64,000 bases of DNA from Lachnospiraceae bacterium. Its GTDB lineage: Bacteria; Bacillota; Clostridia; Lachnospirales; Lachnospiraceae. The stretch is taken from contig DNUZ01000001.1 in the NCBI GenBank assembly GCA_003507655.1, positions 10,198-74,197 of the forward strand, read 5' to 3'. The position numbers were made by a program, and so were the translations under genes. Under the pieces are notes generated by a model. It made no database searches and was not told where the DNA came from. It worked only from the letters and a program-made list of their open reading frames with translations. Below, one piece after another: positions 1 to 8,741 of the stretch (its first letter is position 1; every line of letters begins with the position of its first letter).

Positions 1-906
1 AAACTGTGGATTGTAACGGTTTAATCCCTCTAATTCAAAGGAAGCAATTACCTCAAACGGACAGAGCGCACGTCGGTAACATCTGTCAGAGGTCATGGCA
101 TCATAGACATCTGCGATTGCAACAATGGCTGCCATATCGTCAATTTCCTTACCGACAAGATGATTTGGATAGCCGGTGCCGTCATATCGTTCATGGTGCA
201 TCAAAGCAGCATTTTTTATTCGTTCATCCAATGGCTGATCCTTTAAGATGTCATAGCCAAGCTGGGCATGCGCTTTGATCACTTCGTATTCTGCATCGGT
301 TAATTTGCCTTTTTTTAAGATAATGGCATTCGGAATCTTGCATTTGCCAATATCGTGAAGCAGTCCGGCAAGCGTTAAAACATCTAAGTCCTCGTCGGAA
401 TACTTTAACCACATACCGAACATCCTCGAAATGATGCTGACATTCAGACAGTGGGCATAGGTAGAGTCATCAATCTGACGCATATTATGTAAATTGTCAA
501 AAATAGAGATCGTAGTTGACTGTTTGCCAAACAGGCCAACGGATTCGGAAAGCAGTTCGGCCTGGTCGATTGGGTCCGTACGGTCGATCAAATCATTTAA
601 GGACGATTTAAGAAAACGGATTTTCTTCACATAATCGCTTTTAAACCGCTGGAAAGAACGGGAAGAGCGGATCTTTTGTGAATAAGACAGGGTTACCTGT
701 TCCGTCTTTTGCATAGATGCGATAGCGGCAGGCGGGATCGTACCATCTAGAATGGAAGCAGATGGAATATTATAATAGCTCAGATGAGCGATCATCTGAT
801 TCGTAAGTTCCGTGTCAGCAGCTACGATAAGCTGTCCATGTTTAGATAAGACCGGTTCGGCTGTGATCATTCCTGGGGTTAAATCTTGTGTTTTTACGGT
901 ACGCAT
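1..906 (-). CDS. HD-GYP domain protein (c-di-GMP phosphodiesterase), 3' part cut by window edge
   Basis: This frame reads without a stop from an ATG at 906 down to base 1, about 302 visible codons; the C-terminus lies outside the window. An AAAGGAG ribosome site sits four bases upstream (complement of 911-917). The visible protein carries LLHDIGKCKIP (HD pair) and HHERYDGTGYP, the HD-GYP hallmark, followed by ADVYDAMTSDRCYRR. These are the metal- and substrate-binding residues of cyclic di-GMP phosphodiesterases and all look intact. The roughly 130 residues before the HD domain resemble the variable N-terminus of this family. It is divergent from the GH13-like gene. Degradation of c-di-GMP is inferred from the family. 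A PilZ receptor and a second HD-GYP protein are encoded in the same window. Confidence 0.88.
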   Translation of the reverse strand, partial: MRTVKTQDLTPGMITAEPVLSKHGQLIVAADTELTNQMIAHLSYYNIPSASILDGTIPPAAIASMQKTEQVTLSYSQKIRSSRSFQRFKSDYVKKIRFLKSSLNDLIDRTDPIDQAELLSESVGLFGKQSTTISIFDNLHNMRQIDDSTYAHCLNVSIISRMFGMWLKYSDEDLDVLTLAGLLHDIGKCKIPNAIILKKGKLTDAEYEVIKAHAQLGYDILKDQPLDERIKNAALMHHERYDGTGYPNHLVGKEIDDMAAIVAIADVYDAMTSDRCYRRALCPFEVIASFELEGLNRYNPQF

Positions 907-1020
907 ATGGCTCCTTTACAAAATATCATTCATTTTATACATATTTTTCCTATAGAGATATTTTAAAACAAGAAGTAGAAAAGTCAAGGAAAAAATACCT
1001 GTTTCTTTTTGATAAGGGTG

Positions 1021-1049
1021 TGTACAAATTCCACGAAAAAAGATATAAT
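1021..1049 (+). promoter_or_regulatory. sigma-A type promoter for the GH13-like gene
   Basis: TGTACA (1021-1026) and TATAAT (1044-1049) are separated by 17 bases, 32 bases before the chosen ATG. The -10 is perfect and the -35 matches 4 of 6. It would drive the GH13-like/DUF5662/trpS/fprA run. Confidence 0.6.
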
Positions 1050-1081
1050 AATACAGATAAAAAACAAAGGTGGACAAAAAG

Positions 1082-2854
1082 ATGATATTTCAGACACGGG
1101 CAGGAGATTACAGAAAGATGGGAACAGAACAATGTGCAGATGGTGTCACATTTACCTTTCAGTGTCCCAAAGAGCTTGCCTGTGCAGTAGTGCTGTTTGA
1201 AAAAAAGACAGGAAAGCAGGCAGCAAAGATCGATGTACTACCACAGTATCGTGTGGGTTCGGTGCGTTCTGTCACCATTTATCCCTTAAAAGCAGAAAAA
1301 TATTATTATTGTTATGAGATTGAAGGAAAAAGAGTGCGTGATCCTTACGGAGAGCGTGTGATCGGCAGGGAAAAGTGGGGCGATACCGAAAGAACCTTAG
1401 ACGATGCACTGTTAAGCGGATTCAAAAAAGAAGGTTTTGACTGGAGTGAAGATGTCAGTGTAGAGATTCCGGCAAATGAGATGGTCATGTACAAACTCCA
1501 TGTGCGTGGATTTTCCATGGACGGCAGGGGCAGAAATAAGGGAACCTTTGCGGCTGTGATGGACAGGCTCTCCTATCTGAAAGAACTTGGGATCACAACC
1601 TTAGAATGTATGCCGGTCTACGAATTTGAAGAATTAATGGAAAATGGCAGGCTGAATTACTGGGGATATGCGCCGAGTGACTATTTTGCGGTTAAATCTT
1701 CCTATGCATCCCAAAAAGACGCAGACTGGGAATATAAGAGTCTGATCTTAGAGACACACAAACAGCAGATGGAGCTGATCATGGAGATGCATTTTGTGCC
1801 GGAACAGACAGCAGGTGCCATCATAGAGATCTTACGCTACTGGGTCATGGAATATCATGTGGATGGATTTAAACTTTTAGGTGCAGGGCTTCCGATCGCA
1901 GAGATTGCAAAAGACCCGTATCTGACAGGAACCAAAATATTTTATGAGAAATTTCCATATGATCTGAAAGAGGAAAATTATGGAAACATCTATGTGTATA
2001 ATGATGATTTCTTATATCCGGCGAGAAAAATGCTGAATCACTTAGGCGGTGATATGGTAGAATATACGGAAGTGATGAAAAGACAGCAGGATGGTGGACA
2101 TTCTGTGAATTATATTGCCAATAGCAATACATTTACCTTAGCGGATGTATTTTCTTATAACGAGAAGCATAATGGTGATAACGGCGAGGAAAATCTGGAT
2201 GGAAACAACTGGAATTACAGTACGAACTATGGCGTTGAGGGAGCCACCCGCAGGCAGTTTGTAAAAAAGATCAGGGAAAAGCAGATGCGTAACGCAATGG
2301 CGATGCTGTGTTTGGCACGGGGAATACCGCTGATCTGGAGCGGGGATGAGATCGGAAATTCCCAAAACGGCAATAACAATGCCTATTGTCAGGATAACCG
2401 GATCGGCTGGGTGAACTGGAAAAATGAAGGTCGGTATGAGGAATATACCGAATTTGTCCGTGAACTGCTGCAGTTTCGAAAAGAGCATCCGATCCTTTTT
2501 TCGGAAAAACCGTTTCAGATGAGCGATTATAAGAGAACCGGGTATCCGGATCTATCCTATCACAGTTCCGAAGCATGGATCAGCGATGTGAAAGGGAATG
2601 CAAGGGCTGTGGGCATGATGTATAGTGAGAGTTATGCCGGGGAAGAGGATGCAGAGGAAACATTTCTTTATATAGGATATAATTTTTATATGGGATTGCA
2701 GGTCTTTGCGCTGCCAAAGCTGCCAAAGGGAAAGCACTGGTATCAGATTATGGATACTTCGCAGACGTGTCCTTTTTTTGAAGAACCGCGTCTTTTGAAA
2801 AATAATTCCTATGAGGCATTTGGACAGACAATTTCAATTTTAGTGGGCAGGTAA
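1082..2854 (+). CDS. GH13 alpha-amylase/debranching-like protein with degenerate active site
   Basis: About 590 residues. I prefer the ATG at 1082 over the GTG at 1070, because GGTGG at 1069-1073 is then a well-spaced ribosome site. Residues 1-100 look like a CBM48-type N-terminal domain. The rest follows the isoamylase/GlgX pattern: KLHVRGFSMD, NYWGYAPSDYFAVKSSYAS, ILRYWVMEYHVDGF, FTLADVFSYNEKHN, LDGNNWNYS, GDEIGNSQNGNNNAYCQDN. The catalytic motifs are lost. The family nucleophile motif GFRFDLA reads GFKLLGA (about residue 260). The usual HDGFTL reads SNTFTL (about 345). The DVVYNH region reads MEMHFVPE, and the loop that normally follows it is missing. I infer a non-hydrolytic glucan-binding or regulatory role. 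It heads an apparent operon with the DUF5662-like gene and trpS. Confidence 0.8.
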   Translation: MIFQTRAGDYRKMGTEQCADGVTFTFQCPKELACAVVLFEKKTGKQAAKIDVLPQYRVGSVRSVTIYPLKAEKYYYCYEIEGKRVRDPYGERVIGREKWGDTERTLDDALLSGFKKEGFDWSEDVSVEIPANEMVMYKLHVRGFSMDGRGRNKGTFAAVMDRLSYLKELGITTLECMPVYEFEELMENGRLNYWGYAPSDYFAVKSSYASQKDADWEYKSLILETHKQQMELIMEMHFVPEQTAGAIIEILRYWVMEYHVDGFKLLGAGLPIAEIAKDPYLTGTKIFYEKFPYDLKEENYGNIYVYNDDFLYPARKMLNHLGGDMVEYTEVMKRQQDGGHSVNYIANSNTFTLADVFSYNEKHNGDNGEENLDGNNWNYSTNYGVEGATRRQFVKKIREKQMRNAMAMLCLARGIPLIWSGDEIGNSQNGNNNAYCQDNRIGWVNWKNEGRYEEYTEFVRELLQFRKEHPILFSEKPFQMSDYKRTGYPDLSYHSSEAWISDVKGNARAVGMMYSESYAGEEDAEETFLYIGYNFYMGLQVFALPKLPKGKHWYQIMDTSQTCPFFEEPRLLKNNSYEAFGQTISILVGR

Positions 2855-2863
2855 GGTAAGAAA

Positions 2864-3400
2864 ATGAAAGCATGGCATCATTTAAAGACGATTTTACATC
2901 ATAAAAGACTGGTGCGTGCAGGCTGCTTTAAAGTGGGATTATACCGACAGGGTATCATGCACGACTGGAGTAAATACAGTCCGACTGAATTTTTAGTCGG
3001 ATGCAAATATTATCAGGGCAATATGAGTCCGAATAATGCGGAACGGGCAGCCCGGGGTTATTCTTCCTCATGGCTGCATCATAAAGGAAGAAATAAGCAT
3101 CACATGGAATACTGGATTGATTACAGTGTGGACAAGGAAAAAGGTATCTGCGGAATGGAGATGCCGGTAAAGTATGTGGTGGAAATGTATATCGACCGGG
3201 TGAGTGCGGCGAAGAATTATCAGAAGGATGCTTATACAGACAGAAGTCCGTTAGAATATTATGAGAATGGCAAAAGCATACATATTCTGCATCCGAATAC
3301 GAGAGAGCTTTTAGAACGTCTGCTGACGATGCTCGCAGAAGAAGGCGAGGAAGCGACGTATAAATATATCAGAAGAGAAGTTTTAAAGAATAAAAAGTAA
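2864..3400 (+). CDS. DUF5662-like protein
   Basis: 178 residues, starting nine bases after the GH13-like gene. Conserved-looking clusters are MHDWSKYSPTEF near residue 30 and WLHHKGRNKHHMEYW near residue 70, rich in His, Asp and Trp. They recall a metal-binding site and match what I remember of DUF5662, a family sometimes annotated as a catalase. No signal peptide or membrane segment is seen. The C-terminal third (NTRELLERLLTMLAEEG) is helical. The biochemical function is unknown. Tight spacing to trpS (13 bases) suggests co-transcription, not necessarily a shared function. Confidence 0.7.
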   Translation: MKAWHHLKTILHHKRLVRAGCFKVGLYRQGIMHDWSKYSPTEFLVGCKYYQGNMSPNNAERAARGYSSSWLHHKGRNKHHMEYWIDYSVDKEKGICGMEMPVKYVVEMYIDRVSAAKNYQKDAYTDRSPLEYYENGKSIHILHPNTRELLERLLTMLAEEGEEATYKYIRREVLKNKK

Positions 3401-3413
3401 GGAGAGAAAAGAC

Positions 3414-4418
3414 ATGTTAGATGGAAAAAAAGTACTTTACAGTGGAATGCAGGCAACCGGCACATTGACACTGGGCAATTATTTAGGAGCGTTGAAAAAC
3501 TGGGTGGAGCTGACCGATGAATATGAATGTATTTACGGCGTTATGGATCTCCATTCCCTGACCGTACGTCAGGTTCCGGCAGAGTTTCGTAAAAATGCGA
3601 GAGCACTCTATGCACTCTATGTTGCAGCGGGATTAGACCCTGAGAAAAACTGTATCTATTATCAGTCTCATGTGTCCGGTCATGCAGAGCTGGGCTGGAT
3701 TTTAGACTGCTTTACTTATATGGGCGAGCTGAACCGAATGACACAGTTTAAGGATAAAGCAGCAAAACATGCAGATAATATTAACGCCGGTCTGTATACA
3801 TATCCGGTATTAATGGCAGCGGATATTTTGCTCTATCAGGCAGATGTCGTTCCGGTAGGTGTAGACCAGAAGCAGCATTTAGAGATTACAAGAGATATTG
3901 CAGAGCGTTTTAACAACATCTACGGAGATGTATTTACCATACCGGAGGCATATATCGGTAAAAAAGGCGCGAAGATCATGAGCCTTCAGGAGCCGGGCAA
4001 AAAGATGTCAAAATCAGATACAAATGCCAATGCAACGATCCTGCTCTTAGATGATACCGATACGATCATCCGAAAATTCAAACGTGCAGTTACCGATTCC
4101 GAGAGTGAAGTGCGTTACGCTGAAGAAAAACCGGGAATCAGCAATTTAATGGATATTTACAGTGCCGTAACCGGAAAGACCTATGAGGAGATTGAAAAAG
4201 AGTTTGCAGGAAAAGGTTATGGTGATTTCAAATTAGCAGTCGGCGAGACGGTAGCAGATCATTTAAAACCGTTACAGGAACGCTATGAGCAGTTGATGAA
4301 AGATAAAGCATATATTGAGAGCATGATTAAGCAGAATGATGAAAAAGCAGCATATTATGCGAATAAGACTCTGCGCAAAGTGCAGAAAAAAGTCGGATTA
4401 ACCGAAAGAATCCGTTAA
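3414..4418 (+). CDS. trpS: Tryptophanyl-tRNA synthetase
   Basis: 334 residues, the normal size for the short bacterial TrpRS. It charges tRNA-Trp with tryptophan using ATP. Class I signatures are present: the HIGH-like TGTLTLGNYLGAL at residues 16-28 and KKMSKSD near residue 196. Between them lie YPVLMAADILLYQADVVPVGVDQKQHLE, typical of this enzyme. The start is preceded by AAGGAGAG at 3400-3407. No T-box leader is present; the gene follows the DUF5662-like gene by 13 bases and would be expressed from an upstream promoter. Confidence 0.97.
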   Translation: MLDGKKVLYSGMQATGTLTLGNYLGALKNWVELTDEYECIYGVMDLHSLTVRQVPAEFRKNARALYALYVAAGLDPEKNCIYYQSHVSGHAELGWILDCFTYMGELNRMTQFKDKAAKHADNINAGLYTYPVLMAADILLYQADVVPVGVDQKQHLEITRDIAERFNNIYGDVFTIPEAYIGKKGAKIMSLQEPGKKMSKSDTNANATILLLDDTDTIIRKFKRAVTDSESEVRYAEEKPGISNLMDIYSAVTGKTYEEIEKEFAGKGYGDFKLAVGETVADHLKPLQERYEQLMKDKAYIESMIKQNDEKAAYYANKTLRKVQKKVGLTERIR

Positions 4419-4461
4419 GATGATCAAGATATAAAACATAGGCAGATAAGGAGGACATAAT

Positions 4462-5622
4462 ATGAGTCATGTAGAGATCACAGAACAGATTAAGTATATC
4501 GGAGCAGATGATAAAACCTTAGATTTATTTGAGAGCCAGTATCTGATACCGAATGGAGTATCCTACAATTCCTATTTGATCTTAGATGAAAAAATAGCAG
4601 TCATGGATACGGTAGATATGCGTGCAACCGGTGAATGGTTAAGAAATATGGACAGAGAGCTTCAGGGAAAAGAGCCGGATTATCTGATCGTGTCCCATAT
4701 GGAGCCGGATCATGCGGCAAATATTGAGATGTTAGCCCGCAGATATCCAAAGATGCAGATTGTGGCAAATGCTAAGACCTTCCCGATGATGGAGCAGTTC
4801 TTTAACCTGGATGTTTCCGACAGAAAAGTGGTTGTGGCAGAGGGCGATACCTTAAGCCTTGGCAAACACACGTTACAGTTCTTTATGGCACCAATGGTAC
4901 ATTGGCCGGAGGTTATGGTAACTTATGAGCAGTCCGAAAAGATCCTGTTCAGTGCCGATGGATTTGGAACTTTTGGAAGTCTGGATGCAAACGAAGAGTG
5001 GATCGCAGAGGCAAGAAAATACTATATCAATATCGTAGGAAAATATGGAAACCCGGTACAGGCACTTTTGAAAAAAGCATCCGGTTTAGACATTCAGATG
5101 ATCTGCCCGCTGCATGGACCTGTCTTAAAAGAAAACCTTGGTTATTATATTGAAAAATATCAGATTTGGAGCAGTTATGAGCCGGAAGAAGAAGGCATCC
5201 TCATTGCCTATGCGTCAATTCATGGCAATACTAAGCAGGCGGCTGAAAAAATGAGAGATATCCTGATCGAAAAAGGTGCCAAAAATGTCGTCATTATGGA
5301 TCTGTCCAGAGATGACATGGCAAGAGCCGTAGAAAATGCATTCCGTTATTCAAAAATGGTACTTGCATGTGCAACCTACGATGGAGGAATTTTCCCATGC
5401 ATGGAAGATTTCTTAAATCATTTAAAGGCAAAGAACTATCAGAAACGTACCGTGGCATTTATGGAAAATGGTTCCTGGGCACCGGCAGCAGCAAAACTGA
5501 TGAAGGGAATGTTAGAAAAACAAAAAGACATGATAATCGTAGAACCGGTGGTAACGATCCGTTCCACAATGAAACAGGAAACCGTTGGCGTTATGGAAGA
5601 ACTTGCAGACGCATTGTTATAG
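4462..5622 (+). CDS. FprA-family A-type flavoprotein (metallo-beta-lactamase plus flavodoxin)
   Basis: 386 residues. Residues 1-250 are a metallo-beta-lactamase fold with the diiron ligand motif SHMEPDHAANIEML and later histidines in MVHWPEVM and CPLHGPVLK. Residues 255-386 are a flavodoxin-like FMN domain starting ILIAYASIHGNTKQAAE. In anaerobes such proteins reduce oxygen to water or NO to N2O with electrons from rubredoxin or a flavin reductase. No rubredoxin or flavin-reductase domain is fused. AAGGAGG at 4449-4455 supports the ATG. It follows trpS by 43 bases and ends before a bidirectional terminator. Confidence 0.93.
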   Translation: MSHVEITEQIKYIGADDKTLDLFESQYLIPNGVSYNSYLILDEKIAVMDTVDMRATGEWLRNMDRELQGKEPDYLIVSHMEPDHAANIEMLARRYPKMQIVANAKTFPMMEQFFNLDVSDRKVVVAEGDTLSLGKHTLQFFMAPMVHWPEVMVTYEQSEKILFSADGFGTFGSLDANEEWIAEARKYYINIVGKYGNPVQALLKKASGLDIQMICPLHGPVLKENLGYYIEKYQIWSSYEPEEEGILIAYASIHGNTKQAAEKMRDILIEKGAKNVVIMDLSRDDMARAVENAFRYSKMVLACATYDGGIFPCMEDFLNHLKAKNYQKRTVAFMENGSWAPAAAKLMKGMLEKQKDMIIVEPVVTIRSTMKQETVGVMEELADALL

Positions 5623-5662
5623 AAAAAGAATTGCAATAAATAAAATGAAGATTTAATAAATG

Positions 5663-5717
5663 CACCGCCCGTATCAATTCATTTTTCCTGATATGGACGG
5701 TGTATTTTATATTTTTA
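5663..5717. terminator. Bidirectional intrinsic terminator between fprA-like and dehydrogenase genes
   Basis: CACCGCCCGTATCA (5663-5676) pairs with TGATATGGACGGTG (5689-5702) through a 14-bp stem with two G-U pairs. It is followed by a T-rich run on + and preceded by an A-rich run that serves the minus strand. It separates two convergent genes. Confidence 0.8.
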
Positions 5718-5719
5718 TA

Positions 5720-6976
5720 TCAGATATCTTTCGCATGCTCTAAAAAGTATTGTTCGGCTTCGGCATTCCACAAGCCGTCATGCGCATCTACCAATTCCTT
5801 TAAATGCTTCTCTAATTCATTGTTTTCACCAAAGGCAGATACCTCTGTCACAGGGAATTCCTTGCCGGAATAGACGATCTTTTTGCCGCCCGGCATCTTT
5901 GGAAGATTTAAAATCGATTCACAAACATGGTTTAATCCCATAATATGTGTTGCGATTTTTGCCACATTAACGGTCTTATTTTCAATCAGGGCAATGGCAT
6001 CCTTCATATCCTGCGTGTTGCTTCCGCTGGTGCCGACAAAATGTGTCGCATTGTAGTGGATATTGTAAAAATTAATCGTCGAAGCAAATTTAGAATCTGC
6101 AGGACCGGCAAAAAAGTTCAGGCAGCCATCATAGGCTAAAAGCTGTTCAGCCTGGGTTACCAGTCTTTCTTTTGCAGCCATTAAAAAGATATCGTCAAAG
6201 CCCTTAGCATCCGGTGTCAGTGCTTTTAACTCCTCTACAATATCATCTTCATCAGCAGTCAAAACATAAGTCAGGGTCACGCCATATTTTGCAGCCTCTT
6301 CGACAGGATACAGGCGTTTTGCCATATCCAGCTTGCTCTGGGTACGTCCGGTTACAACTAAATGTTTTGGCCGTCTGTCATTGTGGATCGCATAGTCAAT
6401 TGCTAAAAATCCCATTGGCCCGGTTCCGCCTAAAATGGCTAAAGCACCGCCTTCTTTGATGCCCATGGTATGGTCATAATCATTGCGGTCTCTTAAATGA
6501 AAGTTGGCTTTAAATCCCGCAACGATGCAGGAGAGCGGTTCTACGAGTGCGCCTTCAAAAAATCCTTCTCCTTTATATGGGAGCAGGCAGCCTTTTTCAA
6601 TAGCTTCATTCATGATCACCACGTTGGTAGCTTCGCCGCCGACATATGGGAAAGAGTAGCCAAGAGAAAAAGTATCGGCACGTCCTAAGTTTGGCTGTGC
6701 AACAAAACAATCTCCTGGTTTGTAGAGATGTTTCCATTTTTCGCCGACTTTTGTGATCACTCCGCAAAATTCGTGTCCCATGATAACCGGATGGTTTTTC
6801 AGATCATTTGGAAGTTTTTTATGCTTTTCTCCCTGATTTGATACCTTATATGTAGACATGCAAAGGCTGTCTGTGACAATGCGGGCTTCTATCTCATCAT
6901 CCTTCATTGTCGGGAGTTCAAATTCCTCTAAACGTAAATCTTTCACACCATAAATGCGTACTGCTTTCGTGTTCAT
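5720..6976 (-). CDS. Zinc-binding medium-chain dehydrogenase, L-sorbose-1-phosphate-reductase-like
   Basis: 418 residues on the minus strand. The GroES-like part has HPVIMGHEFCGVITKVGE (zinc-binding GHE) and an upstream Cys (SLCMSTYKV). The Rossmann part has ALAILGGTGPMGFLAIDYA near residue 195. The four-Cys structural zinc loop of classical alcohol dehydrogenases is absent. Length and the C-terminal extension resemble SorE-type sugar-phosphate reductases, which interconvert sorbose-1-phosphate and glucitol-6-phosphate with NAD(P)H; the exact substrate cannot be read from sequence. GAGGAGGT lies five bases before the ATG. No transport or kinase genes are adjacent. Confidence 0.8.
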   Translation of the reverse strand: MNTKAVRIYGVKDLRLEEFELPTMKDDEIEARIVTDSLCMSTYKVSNQGEKHKKLPNDLKNHPVIMGHEFCGVITKVGEKWKHLYKPGDCFVAQPNLGRADTFSLGYSFPYVGGEATNVVIMNEAIEKGCLLPYKGEGFFEGALVEPLSCIVAGFKANFHLRDRNDYDHTMGIKEGGALAILGGTGPMGFLAIDYAIHNDRRPKHLVVTGRTQSKLDMAKRLYPVEEAAKYGVTLTYVLTADEDDIVEELKALTPDAKGFDDIFLMAAKERLVTQAEQLLAYDGCLNFFAGPADSKFASTINFYNIHYNATHFVGTSGSNTQDMKDAIALIENKTVNVAKIATHIMGLNHVCESILNLPKMPGGKKIVYSGKEFPVTEVSAFGENNELEKHLKELVDAHDGLWNAEAEQYFLEHAKDI

Positions 6977-7015
6977 AATGACCTCCTCTAATGTAAAAGT
7001 TTTCTAGTTGCTTTC

Positions 7016-7044
7016 ATTATAAAAAAGAAACAAAAAAAAGACAA
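7016..7044 (-). promoter_or_regulatory. sigma-A promoter for the minus-strand dehydrogenase
   Basis: On the minus strand TTGTCT (7044-7039) and TATAAT (7021-7016) are separated by 17 bases, about 40 bases before the ATG. Confidence 0.7.
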
Positions 7045-7073
7045 TATAAAACCGTGAAGTAAACAGGGTTGTG

Positions 7074-7082
7074 TGCTATAAT
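7074..7082 (+). promoter_or_regulatory. Extended -10 promoter for the ybaK-like gene
   Basis: TGcTATAAT (7074-7082) is an extended -10 box without a clear -35. It lies 37 bases before the GTG at 7120 and is divergent from the dehydrogenase promoter. Confidence 0.55.
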
Positions 7083-7119
7083 TTATCCGGTAAATGAAAA
7101 GTTTTGAAAAAAGGAGAAT

Positions 7120-7596
7120 GTGGCAGATATGGAAAAGACAAACGTGATGAGAATTTTAGACCAGAAGAAAATACCATATCATCACTATGAATATGACAAT
7201 TCACAGGCATATAGCGGAACCGAGGTTGCCGATATGTTAGGGCAAGACCCGAAAGTGGTCTATAAAACATTAGTAACAGTGGCAAAGAGCAAGAAGAATT
7301 ATGTATTTGTCATTCCGGTAGAAGAAGAACTGGATTTAAAAAAGGCAGCCAAAGCCGCCAATGAAAAATCCATTGAAATGCTGAAATCCAAAGAACTCTT
7401 ACCATTGACCGGCTATGTCCATGGGGGATGTTCTCCGATCGGAATGAAGAAAGTATTTACAACATTTTTACATAGCACAGCGAAAGAACAGGAGCATATC
7501 ATTTTCAGTGCAGGAAAAATCGGGTATCAGGTGGAGGTTGCACCGGAGGATTTGGCGAAGGTGGTGCGGTTTACGTTTGCGGATGTGATAAAGTAA
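7120..7596 (+). CDS. ybaK: Cys-tRNA(Pro) deacylase, YbaK/EbsC family
   Basis: 158 residues, full family length. YbaK-type proteins hydrolyse Cys mischarged on tRNA-Pro. The fold signatures are KTLVTVAKSKKNYVFVIPVEEELDLKK, where the first Lys is the conserved functional lysine, then LTGYVHGGCSPIGMKK, which lines the pocket. The start is ambiguous: AAGGAG at 7111-7116 is three bases from GTG 7120 and twelve from ATG 7129. The gene stands alone between the divergent dehydrogenase and a repeat element. Confidence 0.92.
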   Translation: MADMEKTNVMRILDQKKIPYHHYEYDNSQAYSGTEVADMLGQDPKVVYKTLVTVAKSKKNYVFVIPVEEELDLKKAAKAANEKSIEMLKSKELLPLTGYVHGGCSPIGMKKVFTTFLHSTAKEQEHIIFSAGKIGYQVEVAPEDLAKVVRFTFADVIK

Positions 7597-7624
7597 ATCT
7601 GTGTATGATCTTTTATCTGTTTTT

Positions 7625-7815
7625 CCGGCCACAGTTGCGTTGTTCCGATGTCCGGAATGAGAAACTCTAAATCGAGACGTACACGTCACTTCATCAAGTC
7701 TGACTCAGGCAGACTTAGATTTTCTTATTTTCGTACAACGGAACAAAATAGCCTCGGCTTTGTGCAAGTTGCCAATCAAAAAACATGAAACCGTTTTTTG
7801 ACATCTGGATTTGTA
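7625..7815 (+). repeat. Dispersed intergenic repeat, copy A
   Basis: Bases 7677-7800 are near-identical to the reverse complement of 63868-64000: GACGTACACGTCACT, CAGGCAGACTTAG, TTCGTACAACGGAACAAAAT and CTCGGCTTTGTGCAA are all shared. It contains AGTCTG...CAGACT and other short dyads, and no credible ORF. It fills the space between the convergent ybaK-like and rluA-like genes. Its left boundary is uncertain. Confidence 0.85.
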
Positions 7816-7828
7816 TAGAGATAAATTC

Positions 7829-8710
7829 CTAAAAATCCGGAAATAATTTTCGCATATCAGTAGGCAGTGGAGCAGACAGCTTCATTGCCTTTTTTGTAAT
7901 CGGATGTGTGAATTCTAAAAGGCTCGAATGCAGAGCCTGCCTGCTGATTTTTGTCATATCAGGATGATAAAGATAATCTCCGATCAAAGGATAACCAAGG
8001 TGTTTCATATGAACGCGTATCTGGTGTGTACGCCCGGTTTCTAACCGAAGTGAAACAAGCGTCAGATCGTTATGACAGGCAAGACTGCGGTAATGCGTCA
8101 CGGCACGTTCTCCATGTTCATAATCAATGCAGCGGGTAATGAGAGAGTCACTTTCCCTTCCGATCGGGGCATCGATCGTACTGCTCCCGGTCAAAGTTCC
8201 TTCTACAATGGCAAGATAGGTACGATGGACGGCACGATTCGCAACATCCTGTGATAAAATGGCAGCACTTAACATATGTTTTGCGAGGATCGTAAGACCG
8301 GTAGTGTCACGGTCTAAGCGGTTCATACAGCGAAAAACATAAGCCTCCCCTTTTTGCTGATAATAGTCGGCAACACCGTTTGCAAGGGTATTTTCATAGT
8401 TGTTCAGGGAAGGATGGATCGGCATATCGGCAGGCTTGTTCAAAACCAGGATATCTTCGTCCTCGTATACAATATCCAAATCCATTGGAAGCGGGAGGAT
8501 CTTAGCAGAACTTTCCTCTTCAATCAGATGAATGGTCAGGGTATCTCCCGGCATTAAACGGTCATTGACGTAGAGCCATTTCCCATTGCCAAGGATGCTG
8601 TAGGGTGTCCGTTTTAAATGAGTAATGACACTGTGGGAATAACCATGCCGTTTTAAAAAATCTAAGACTGTAATTTCGTTTTCTATTGTATAAGTCAGGG
8701 TACGTTTCAT
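7829..8710 (-). CDS. RluA-family pseudouridine synthase
   Basis: 293 residues on the minus strand. An N-terminal S4-like region (residues 10-60, TVLDFLKRHGYS, GDTLTIHL) precedes the synthase domain. The catalytic motif NRLDRDTTGLTILAK includes the essential Asp. VLNKPADMPIHPS and ETGRTHQIRVHMKHLGYPLIGD are other family signatures. It converts specific uridines in rRNA or tRNA to pseudouridine; RluA, RluC and RluD types cannot be separated here. The upstream ribosome site is weak (GAAACGGAAA). It is flanked on both sides by copies of the repeat. Confidence 0.93.
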   Translation of the reverse strand: MKRTLTYTIENEITVLDFLKRHGYSHSVITHLKRTPYSILGNGKWLYVNDRLMPGDTLTIHLIEEESSAKILPLPMDLDIVYEDEDILVLNKPADMPIHPSLNNYENTLANGVADYYQQKGEAYVFRCMNRLDRDTTGLTILAKHMLSAAILSQDVANRAVHRTYLAIVEGTLTGSSTIDAPIGRESDSLITRCIDYEHGERAVTHYRSLACHNDLTLVSLRLETGRTHQIRVHMKHLGYPLIGDYLYHPDMTKISRQALHSSLLEFTHPITKKAMKLSAPLPTDMRKLFPDF

Positions 8711-8741
8711 AATAGTTTCCGTTTCTTTCTAATATAAGATT

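Noticed and set aside
888..1085. 65-codon frame between the HD-GYP gene and the GH13-like gene
   Set aside because: It overlaps the start of the minus-strand gene, the promoter and the ribosome site of the GH13-like gene, and has no start signal.
3401..3413. T-box riboswitch for trpS
   Set aside because: Only 13 bases separate trpS from the upstream gene, so there is no room for one.
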